Below are positions 6,501 to 12,646 of a DNA stretch of 12,646 nucleotides, piece after piece. A program made the translations under genes and the position numbers. The notes beneath the pieces are model-generated. The model was not told the origin of the DNA, searched no databases, and saw only the letters and a program-made list of their open reading frames with translations. The stretch comes from an uncultured Eubacterium sp. (GTDB taxonomy: Bacteria; Bacillota; Clostridia; Lachnospirales; Lachnospiraceae), in NCBI GenBank assembly GCA_937915825.1, contig CALGGT010000077.1, positions 1 through 12,646 of the forward strand. The letters run 5' to 3'. How positions within the stretch are numbered: position 1 is the first letter of the stretch; each line of letters starts with the position of its first letter.

Positions 6501-6530
6501 AAAAGTGTTTGTTTTAAAAACACTTTTTTT
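6501..6530 (+). terminator. Intrinsic terminator, possibly bidirectional
   Basis: AAAAGTGTTT (6501-6510) pairs with AAACACTTTT (6518-6527) around a 7-nt loop and runs into a T tract. It lies 195 nt after the lipoprotein stop and 82 nt before the next promoter. A T-run on the left (6489-6496) becomes an A-run on the other strand, so it is mainly a + strand terminator. Confidence 0.8.
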
Positions 6531-6532
6531 CT

Positions 6533-6564
6533 TGCCATTTTTTTGCCATTTTTTTGCCCTTTAT
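6533..6564 (+). repeat. Three 11-bp direct repeats just downstream of the terminator
   Basis: TTGCCATTTTT, TTGCCATTTTT and the diverged TTGCCCTTTAT follow one another with an 11-bp period, close to one helical turn. They lie about 50 bp upstream of the -35 element at 6612, where an activator or bend could act on one DNA face. The function is inference. Confidence 0.65.
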
Positions 6565-6611
6565 TTGACGTGAGATTATACGGCAAAAACGCATAAAACT
6601 GTATGTTTTCC

Positions 6612-6640
6612 TTTACTTTCGAGGGTGGGTATGTTATAAT
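6612..6640 (+). promoter_or_regulatory. Promoter of the four-gene surface operon
   Basis: The -35 candidate TTTACT (6612-6617), a 17-nt spacer and a perfect -10 TATAAT (6635-6640) are present. TG-T at 6632-6634 makes an extended -10. It is isolated by an upstream terminator and followed by two ribosome sites (6666-6670 and 6684-6689). Confidence 0.75.
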
Positions 6641-6675
6641 AATAATGAAAATTATGGGGTGAAAAGGAGGAAAAA

Positions 6676-6711
6676 ATGAAAAAAGGAGGTGGCGGTTTTG
6701 GAAAAGGATAA
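6676..6711 (+). other. Possible 11-codon leader peptide MKKGGGGFGKG
   Basis: ATG 6676 has an excellent ribosome site AAAGGAGG with a 5-nt gap and reads MKKGGGGFGKG before TAA 6709-6711. It overlaps the start of the next gene by 14 nt in another frame, and its glycine codons are the ribosome site of that gene. It may couple or gate translation of the operon. It may also be an accidental result of two nearby ribosome sites. Confidence 0.4.
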
Positions 6712-7696
6712 GAATCATGTGCAATTCGGAAATTCTAAAATAAATAAAAATTCCAACGGCAACACAAATCAGTCGGGAACTGTCACCCTCGTAGATGATA
6801 CCTTGAAAGAAAAAAAGAAAAAAACTATAAAATTGATGATGATCCTGATTTTTATTTTGATCATCCTGATCCTTGCCACCATTGCTTGGTTTACAAGTAA
6901 TAGAGATGTTGAGACGAGCGGGATGGGGGTGAAGGTGCAAGCTATGCCCTATACGATTCTTACCAGGAGTGCGTCAGGGTATTATCAAAGTCAATGGACA
7001 TCCCTTGACACGAATGCTCTTGAGTGGAAGATAGATGCAACAAATAATTTTGATAACGACATATCTGCGACAGCAGAAGGAGAAACCGAACCTGCACTTG
7101 AACCGGGAGATCATGGAACTCTTGAATTTCGAGTACAGCCGAATAACGCGGATTCGCTAACGGTCAATTGTTTTTTTGATATCAAAGGTTACAGTGAAAC
7201 AACCAGTGGGACGAGTACAGAGATTTCTGAGATTGGAGATTCGGTTTTAACTGGTTATATAAAGAGTCATATTTTATTGTTTGAACATTATGATGACACT
7301 ACACAAAAATACAGTGATTTGATCTGGAATAATACGAAGCTGGAAAGAGTGATCCAAAAGACATATCAAAGAACAGATAATACATTTACAACAATCTATT
7401 GGGTGTGGCCGAAGTACTTAAGCCAGTTGACGAGTGAGAATGCTAATGACATAATATATTCTTTAAGTGATAGAGGATCTGTCAGAAACTATATAGCTGC
7501 AAATAGAACCGGTTTTTTCAAGGGGTGCACGGAAACACAGGAACAGGTTGCACGTGATCTTACAACTCTTTCCGAATCTTATAACAATCAGATTTTTAAT
7601 CGATACAACATTAAGTATGACAGTGCGGATCTTGAAATCGGAAACAATATATCCTATGTTATGCTTTCGATGCAGGTGGAAGACACTGCAGATTGA
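6698..7696 (+). CDS. Membrane-anchored or secreted beta-rich protein with AWFTSN motif (surface operon gene 1)
   Basis: The function is not established. The start chosen is TTG 6698 (332 aa), because AGGAGG (6684-6689) lies exactly 8 nt upstream; the in-frame GTG 6689 overlaps that site and has none of its own. Residues 1-45 are polar, ending in a Lys-rich stretch; residues about 46-65 are one strongly hydrophobic segment; AWFTSN follows at 63-68. The remaining 265 residues are exported and rich in Asn, Thr, Ser and Asp. They include a PGDHGTLEFRVQPN segment and later TIYWVWPKYLSQL. The layout (basic N-terminus, hydrophobic segment, AWF-type junction, then a PGD beta strand) recalls SipW-dependent TasA/camelysin-type substrates, though the long cytoplasmic N-terminus is unusual for them. 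It may be a fibre subunit or a membrane-tethered assembly factor. It is the first gene behind the promoter at 6612. Confidence 0.75.
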   Translation: MEKDKNHVQFGNSKINKNSNGNTNQSGTVTLVDDTLKEKKKKTIKLMMILIFILIILILATIAWFTSNRDVETSGMGVKVQAMPYTILTRSASGYYQSQWTSLDTNALEWKIDATNNFDNDISATAEGETEPALEPGDHGTLEFRVQPNNADSLTVNCFFDIKGYSETTSGTSTEISEIGDSVLTGYIKSHILLFEHYDDTTQKYSDLIWNNTKLERVIQKTYQRTDNTFTTIYWVWPKYLSQLTSENANDIIYSLSDRGSVRNYIAANRTGFFKGCTETQEQVARDLTTLSESYNNQIFNRYNIKYDSADLEIGNNISYVMLSMQVEDTAD

Positions 7697-7761
7697 AGAA
7701 TAACAGGAATGCAGTAGAAACAGGAAATGGCTGAAGTGCCCTTACACAGGAGGTGGTGGCT

Positions 7762-8565
7762 TTGAAAAAGTTGATAGAAAAAGTCAAGAAGCTGTCCCTC
7801 CCTGTGATAATCCAGCTTGTAATAGCATTACTTTGCACCATAGCTGTCCCTGTGTTTGCCTGGTTTGCATATCAAAACAGAATAGAGGCATTGAGTAAGA
7901 TTAAGGAACCTCCATCCATAAACCTTGCATCCGGCGGTAATGATCCGGCATTGTATATTACTCTTGAGAACATTGATGTGACTACGTCGGGGAATACGAA
8001 AGATGTGGTATTTTCTGTTGAGCCAGGTAAGTATCAGGCGTACGATCTGCAGCTTTCCCACACAACAAATATACCGTTTACTTATAAACTTTATAGGGTT
8101 AAACAGGATAATAATGGAACAATTGAGTACACCGATCATAGTGGCAGCGAAGAGGTAAAATTGAAATATAGCGAAATGACGAGTGTGGCCAGTGCAGATA
8201 GTAGCGGAAAGGTTACTCTGACAGATATTAATCCGGATAATAATTCAACCGGCAGGATACTTGGAGACGAGGATGTGCTTGCGACCTATGCTCCGAGTCG
8301 TAGAAATTATGAAACAGAAGCGTCGGGTGCCACTCCGGATGTTGTAAATCCGTATGCAAAACCTCTTTATAGCGTGGCAAGAGGAATTTCAAAGTTATCT
8401 AATGGCGATGATGGAAGCGATGAAAGAGACTATTTTGTAATACGAATAACGTGGAATGTCAATACAAACTTAAATGAAAATAGTCCAAATTACTGGAATT
8501 ACGCATTTAACAACAAAGAAACGGATATAATCTACATTTCCGCCAAGCAGAGCACCAGTTCGTAA
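7762..8565 (+). CDS. Membrane-anchored or secreted beta-rich protein with AWFAYQ motif (surface operon gene 2)
   Basis: The function is not established. TTG 7762 (267 aa) is chosen over GTG 7753/7756 because AGGAGG (7748-7753) again lies exactly 8 nt upstream, matching gene 1. A basic start (MKKLIEKVKK) is followed by a hydrophobic segment (about 12-36) ending in VFAWFAYQNR. The exported part carries LYITLENIDV, DVVFSVEPGKYQAYDLQL and FTYKLYRV beta strands, then a Ser/Asn/Asp-rich region, and ends in DIIYISAKQ. The AWF junction and the PGK strand parallel gene 1, so the two are probably distant relatives or partner subunits (inference). The gap from gene 1 is 65 nt without a terminator. A cleavable SipW-type signal or a permanent anchor are both possible. 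Confidence 0.72.
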   Translation: MKKLIEKVKKLSLPVIIQLVIALLCTIAVPVFAWFAYQNRIEALSKIKEPPSINLASGGNDPALYITLENIDVTTSGNTKDVVFSVEPGKYQAYDLQLSHTTNIPFTYKLYRVKQDNNGTIEYTDHSGSEEVKLKYSEMTSVASADSSGKVTLTDINPDNNSTGRILGDEDVLATYAPSRRNYETEASGATPDVVNPYAKPLYSVARGISKLSNGDDGSDERDYFVIRITWNVNTNLNENSPNYWNYAFNNKETDIIYISAKQSTSS

Positions 8566-8676
8566 CCGTTCAGAATCCTAAACGTAAACTTACCAACCAA
8601 CAAACCTACAATTTTGGAAATGGTGAACCAAGAATAAAACTAAAACCCAAAAAACAAATGGAGTGAGGCGAAGACT

Positions 8677-9795
8677 ATGAAAGGGAGTATTAAGAATATT
8701 TATAAAAAAATAATTAAATATCCCATTACAGTCTGGATGGTTGTGTCCATAATCGCTTTGGTATCGGTATATGTGGTTTATTCGGCATACAATGGGACAG
8801 CGGAAGTCAAAAGAGTTGTATCCACACAGGAGACAAGCAACACTGTATTTTCATCTAATTATTTGGAAAAGTATTCAGAGAGTAACCCCTCTATAAAAAA
8901 AATACGTACAACAACGAGTGGTGATTTCGCTGTGTCAATTACCGTATGTAATTATGATCAGCTTAATCCATCAAAACCGGCAGAGGCGGCAATCGAATAT
9001 AGTTTACAAGCGGAACTGGTGAAACTTAATTCCGGAAATTATGAAAGGGTGACAGAAGTTCAGATGAACGGAAGTAACCAAAAGACATTTACAATTCAGA
9101 AGAAAATGAATGATAATCAAACAATCACTGGTACGGATCTTGAAAGTCCAAATAATTTGAATGCTACCAGCAGTGGATCTGGAGGCTTTTCTTATACATA
9201 CGACAACGAAAGCCTTCCTGGTGGTGTTTCCTATAAGGACACCTTTGAGATATGTTTTGACGCAACAGAAGTCGCAAAGTCTGTGCCGGATCTTTATATT
9301 CGAGTGACAGCAACTCCGACGCCGCAAAGTGTTACCTCAAATGGTGGAAATATAAGCACCCTGCAAAGTGTTATCAGTATTTCTCAAGGACGAACGGTTG
9401 AAACGGGTTGGCATGGAAGCCTTCAGGAAACATCTACCAATACAGCTTATGACGGATACAATCTTGTGATAGAAGGCTCTGGTTCCGGGACGATCGATAT
9501 CCAATGGGATGCCACTAAATTTGTATTGAATCCTGAATTTGTGCAGCTATACGGGACCGAAAATGATGCCATACTTGGAACAGAAGGGGATGTTTCAGGT
9601 AAAACTGGGTGGAAGTATCGAACTCTTACTGTTGATTCTAATAACTGTAATAGGTATGTGGTACAGTTTTATAAGAGAATAGAGAGCGGGGCTACTTCTC
9701 CACCTTATACCGGAGGAGAATTCCCTAGCAAGTATATTCAATGTGTTAATTACGTGGAGAGTAGTAATTCAAGTCCAAGTCCGAGTCCGGAATAA
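8677..9795 (+). CDS. Membrane-anchored or secreted beta-rich protein with Ser-Pro tail (surface operon gene 3)
   Basis: The function is not established. ATG 8677 is preceded by GGAGTGAGG (8660-8668) with an 8-nt gap. The 372-aa product has a basic N-terminus (1-15), a hydrophobic segment (about 17-36, WMVVSIIALVSVYVVYSAY), and then a long exported region rich in Ser, Thr and Asn with strands such as DFAVSITVCNYD, DLYIRVTATPTP and GTIDIQWDATKFVL. It ends in a short low-complexity tail SSPSPSPE that resembles a spacer cut short; no sorting signal follows. The YSAYNG junction sits where genes 1 and 2 have AWF. The 111-nt gap before the gene is A/C-rich and shows no hairpin, so transcription probably continues from gene 2. 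It may be a structural or adhesive subunit (inference). Confidence 0.72.
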   Translation: MKGSIKNIYKKIIKYPITVWMVVSIIALVSVYVVYSAYNGTAEVKRVVSTQETSNTVFSSNYLEKYSESNPSIKKIRTTTSGDFAVSITVCNYDQLNPSKPAEAAIEYSLQAELVKLNSGNYERVTEVQMNGSNQKTFTIQKKMNDNQTITGTDLESPNNLNATSSGSGGFSYTYDNESLPGGVSYKDTFEICFDATEVAKSVPDLYIRVTATPTPQSVTSNGGNISTLQSVISISQGRTVETGWHGSLQETSTNTAYDGYNLVIEGSGSGTIDIQWDATKFVLNPEFVQLYGTENDAILGTEGDVSGKTGWKYRTLTVDSNNCNRYVVQFYKRIESGATSPPYTGGEFPSKYIQCVNYVESSNSSPSPSPE

Positions 9796-9827
9796 GGGGA
9801 AGAATCTTAGTTTGGTAGGTGATCAGT

Positions 9828-12646
9828 ATGAAGAAGAGGAATCAATCTAAAAAGCGAATATTAAAAAGAATGATAAGCCTTACACTTGTTATGGCTCTTC
9901 TTGTTACGGGTCTTCCGATGGATGTGATGAATTCTGTTTCCGAGAATATAGTGGAAAAGAAAGAAAAAAACGGATTTATCGAATGGGTAGAAAAAACAGG
10001 TCTCATAGAAAAGATAAAAAAGATTGGGGTAGTGGAGAAAGTAGAAAAGACCGAGTTGGAAAAGACCGCCAAGGCGGCAGTTGATAATAGTTTACTAACT
10101 AAATACAATGCACACAGTTATACATTTATATCCAATCATTCATATACAGATAATGGGAATACATATTCTCTTGCTGAGTATTCACAGTGTTTTCAAGATG
10201 TGACATGGGCAGGTAACCACGCATATGACACGCTTACCCTCAATCCTGACGCTGGTAAATTTATATTTGATACAACTTATAATCCGATTGGAAATACAGG
10301 TACCAATGGGGCGTTTCATGGAACAATCATTCTTAATACCTCTGCCGATGATTTTGCAGTGGAGGCAAGTGGTCCAATCTTTGAGTGTGTAAAAGATAAT
10401 GTAACAATTAAAAAAATTTCAACCGATGCGAACATCCCTCTTAATATTAAACGAGTAACCAATGTAGGGAATACTACGATATCTCCGCTCTTTGCAAACC
10501 ATGTTGTGGGAAGTAATGTTGAGAATCCTTGTGAATGGAAGGTTACACTTAATAGTGCTAGTGCTTGTAGTTATTCCGGTGTTATCTACGAGATGTCCGG
10601 AGGTGCAAAGGTAAAATTAACATTTGATGATCAAAGCTCTCATACACCAACCACAGATAACAATGATAATATTAATGGTGGATCAATTATTGATAATCCG
10701 GAAGGAAATAAGAGTTACGGAATACTTTGTGGAAAAGTTTCGGATAATAGTAATCTTAAAGTTAAATATACGAAAACTAATGATGATAATGTTGCATTTA
10801 TAGGAACCGGTAATGCATACTGCGGCGGTCTTATAGGTGAGATAAATAATGCAAACTTTGAGCTTCTTACCGGCAGCGCTGATACAAAAGTCGATTTTAA
10901 AACTGCGAAGACGCAGGTTGGGTTTATCTGCGGTCATGCCGAAGATGCCACGATTACATTGCCGTCTAACTATGATTTTTCCGGAACTATTGAAGGGGGT
11001 GTTTATGCAGGTGGTATCGCTGGCTATTGCAAGAATATTATGGTAGAGTATGGGAACTCCTCTAATCCTATAGCAATTAGTGATTGTACGATAAAAAATG
11101 GTACAACCACAGGCGGTGTGTTCGGATATTATGAATGTAATGCAAAGAACAACGATATTCTGCTTAGCGGGAGTTATAGTTTGACAAACTGTACGATTAA
11201 TGGTACTGGATTAAGTGGAGGTATAGCCGGAGAATATAAGCCGACGTATAATGCTGATATCACAATCGACCTCGATAAATACAGTATTGATAATAATACA
11301 GAACTTAAAACAGGCACATCAGCTGGAGGTCTCTTTGGTAAGTTTACTTCGAACAGTAATGTTACAATTACAGATACGAATACGAATACGGAAAATCAAC
11401 ACTTTGCACCGCCGAAGAGCAGTGTCCCTTACGGCGGCATTATCGGTGAGTATGTAAATGGAACTACGGCCGGCGTATATTCCCGAACACTGACATTATC
11501 AAATTTCACAGTAAATAATCTTAACTGCACCTCAACAGGAAAAGTTGGAGGTGTTATTCGCACGCTCACAGGTTCTACTTATGTATCCGTTAGTGGCGTA
11601 AGCGTTACAAATGTGACTGCTAACAGTGCAACATATTTTGGTGGTATTATATCCACACTCGATGATAATAATGCTGGCTCTTTTATAGACTTAACGGGCA
11701 ACTTTACGCTTTCGATGGCTTCAGGAAAGACCTACAAGGGTGGAGCTATAGCAGGAAGCTTCAAGACAGGCGTCATCCGCTTTGCCGGCGTTACAGACAT
11801 CAGTGGTGCGAAGGCTGCCAATGGTTATGCACAGCTTGTGTATGAGAATGACGAGACGCTTGTTTATGCGAAAGGAAGCGGTTCAGATTCTACCTGGACA
11901 CTGAAAAGGAACGCCGATACAACGGCATCTGATCTCGGTCAGTGGGGCGAGGTTGTAAGAATGTTTACTGTAAGTGGTGTGGCTGAAAATGCTGAAGATG
12001 CAAGGATAGTGTCAGCGAATGGTAGTGCACACACGGTTACGCTTGAAAGCGTAACAAATACCCCTGCTATATCCGATACGGTATCATTTGCTAAAGTTGC
12101 TCTTAATATGCAGCTGAATGACGGAAGCGACCATGGACCGTTAAAGTTTACAAGCGGAAGTGCAAACAAGACAGATCTTTTATCATCTTCTATGACCATT
12201 AACGGAGAAATAAACTTGTCCGGGACTGGACTGCTGGGGCTTATGCGTGATGGTGGTAATGGGAAATATCTTGCATCAAACAACAATACATTTAACGGTT
12301 CACCTGATTTTTTCACCGGAAGTATATCCGGTACAAGTGAATCAACAGATAAGATATTACTTGCTGTTGGAGAGATCTATGGTTGCGATGCAAGCGGAAC
12401 AGCTCTTACAGCACCTTCAACCGGAGGAAGAATATATCTTGCGGATAATTGGGGACATGATGCGCAGGGACTTGTTGCGTTTGGCAAGGGCGCTTCTTTC
12501 AGTAACATAACTATTGGCGGCAATATGCACGTTTCAAGAGTTGCCGGATCAAATCATCTTTATATGTCTCCATTGATGGGCGCAATGACAAATGGAGCGA
12601 CTCTTACAAATGTTACTGTAAATACATCATTGATAGCAGACAGAGC
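9828..12646 (+). CDS. Large GLUG-repeat, adhesin-like secreted protein (3' partial)
   Basis: The frame is open from ATG 9828 to the right edge: 939 complete codons with no stop, so the gene is 3' partial. AGGTGA (9817-9822) lies 5 nt before the start, and 32 nt separate it from gene 3. Residues 1-30 form a signal peptide (KKRNQSKKR, then a hydrophobic SLTLVMALLVTGL). Residues about 43-85 are a Lys/Glu-rich, probably amphipathic helix. From about 90 on the protein is beta-rich and full of Asn, Thr, Ser and Gly. Nine GG-[LIVA]-x-[GS]-like motifs of GLUG type recur from residue 333 to 638, mostly 31-38 residues apart, suggesting a right-handed beta-solenoid. After about 645 comes a second beta-rich region. 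GLUG and beta-solenoid proteins of this size are usually surface adhesins or matrix proteins. The C-terminal anchor is beyond the window. No catalytic motif was recognised. Confidence 0.85.
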   Translation, partial: MKKRNQSKKRILKRMISLTLVMALLVTGLPMDVMNSVSENIVEKKEKNGFIEWVEKTGLIEKIKKIGVVEKVEKTELEKTAKAAVDNSLLTKYNAHSYTFISNHSYTDNGNTYSLAEYSQCFQDVTWAGNHAYDTLTLNPDAGKFIFDTTYNPIGNTGTNGAFHGTIILNTSADDFAVEASGPIFECVKDNVTIKKISTDANIPLNIKRVTNVGNTTISPLFANHVVGSNVENPCEWKVTLNSASACSYSGVIYEMSGGAKVKLTFDDQSSHTPTTDNNDNINGGSIIDNPEGNKSYGILCGKVSDNSNLKVKYTKTNDDNVAFIGTGNAYCGGLIGEINNANFELLTGSADTKVDFKTAKTQVGFICGHAEDATITLPSNYDFSGTIEGGVYAGGIAGYCKNIMVEYGNSSNPIAISDCTIKNGTTTGGVFGYYECNAKNNDILLSGSYSLTNCTINGTGLSGGIAGEYKPTYNADITIDLDKYSIDNNTELKTGTSAGGLFGKFTSNSNVTITDTNTNTENQHFAPPKSSVPYGGIIGEYVNGTTAGVYSRTLTLSNFTVNNLNCTSTGKVGGVIRTLTGSTYVSVSGVSVTNVTANSATYFGGIISTLDDNNAGSFIDLTGNFTLSMASGKTYKGGAIAGSFKTGVIRFAGVTDISGAKAANGYAQLVYENDETLVYAKGSGSDSTWTLKRNADTTASDLGQWGEVVRMFTVSGVAENAEDARIVSANGSAHTVTLESVTNTPAISDTVSFAKVALNMQLNDGSDHGPLKFTSGSANKTDLLSSSMTINGEINLSGTGLLGLMRDGGNGKYLASNNNTFNGSPDFFTGSISGTSESTDKILLAVGEIYGCDASGTALTAPSTGGRIYLADNWGHDAQGLVAFGKGASFSNITIGGNMHVSRVAGSNHLYMSPLMGAMTNGATLTNVTVNTSLIADR
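10818..11760 (+). repeat. GLUG-type protein repeats within the large surface protein
   Basis: The encoded motifs are YCGGLIGE (residue 331), YAGGIAGY (393), TGGVFGYY (428), SGGIAGEY (463), AGGLFGKF (499), YGGIIGEY (535), VGGVIRTL (573), FGGIISTL (604) and KGGAIAGS (637). Apart from the first gap of 62, intervals are 31-38 residues. The DNA has diverged between units, so this is an old protein repeat, unlike the recent DNA repeats at the left of the window. Confidence 0.75.

Larger units (their letters stand above)
6306..6675 (+). other. Non-coding boundary region between two transcription units
   Basis: No gene is seen here on either strand. The stretch is strongly AT-rich and holds, in order, two perfect palindromes (6369-6394 and 6433-6450), a convincing terminator (6501-6530), an 11-bp triple repeat (6533-6564), a promoter (6612-6640) and a ribosome site (6663-6670). 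The first 60 nt after the lipoprotein stop show nothing recognisable. No riboswitch was recognised. Confidence 0.75.

Noticed and set aside
6565..6597. Alternative promoter TTGACG ... CATAAA upstream of the surface operon
   Set aside because: The spacer would be 21 nt and the -10 is poor; the TTTACT/TATAAT pair at 6612-6640 is much better.
6470..6940. 156-codon minus-strand frame
   Set aside because: It crosses a terminator and promoter and overlaps the well-supported start of surface gene 1; its protein is mainly the antisense of AT-rich and hydrophobic coding DNA.
11939..12316. 125-codon minus-strand frame, and + strand frames at 10849, 11251 and 12247
   Set aside because: All lie inside the continuous large GLUG protein frame, which has signal peptide, ribosome site and repeated protein motifs; these are shadows.
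1..12646. tRNA, rRNA, insertion sequence or phage genes
   Set aside because: I looked for cloverleaf-like arms, rRNA-like stretches, transposase motifs and terminal inverted repeats and saw none beyond the Rpn-like tail at the left edge.

Overview
The window looks like chromosomal DNA of a low-to-mid GC anaerobic Firmicute, most likely a Clostridia/Lachnospiraceae relative. The grounds are strong AGGAGG ribosome binding sites, TATAAT promoters, an Rpn-type nuclease tail, a BspA-like leucine-rich-repeat surface protein, an RlmD/RlmCD-type rRNA methyltransferase with an internal Fe-S cysteine set, a STAS-kinase fusion and GLUG-repeat surface architecture. The assignment is inference from gene content; no 16S or tRNA gene is present. 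All supported genes are on the + strand.

Layout. (1) 3-245 is the 3' end of an Rpn-family nuclease gene, closed by a long intrinsic terminator (287-350). (2) 467-1498 is a promoter and a secreted LRR-type protein, whose stop codon lies inside an 11-bp tandem duplication; rlmD (1516-2979) follows after 17 nt. (3) A 24-bp tandem array (2999-3142) leads into a STAS + aminoglycoside-phosphotransferase-like kinase fusion (3151-4326). (4) Hexamer and 15-bp repeats (4381-4570) lead into a PQQ-type beta-propeller lipoprotein (4566-6305). (5) 6306-6675 holds two palindromes, an intrinsic terminator, an 11-bp repeat and a promoter, and forms a clear transcription-unit boundary. (6) 6676-12646 is one apparent operon of four envelope proteins. 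Three are single-membrane-segment proteins (332, 267 and 372 aa) with beta-rich exported domains. The fourth is a very large GLUG-repeat protein, open at the right edge (at least 939 codons).

How they may work together. The last four genes share a promoter, run in one direction without visible internal terminators, and all encode exported or membrane-tethered proteins. Genes 1 and 2 have an AWF motif right after the membrane segment and a PGD/PGK-type beta segment, reminiscent of SipW-dependent TasA/camelysin-type substrates. The best candidate for an undescribed system is therefore a surface fibre or adhesin locus; the expected signal peptidase or remaining subunits would lie to the right of the window. 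The left half looks like housekeeping and signalling genes separated by unusually many short tandem repeats, several of them in coding phase and touching start or stop codons.
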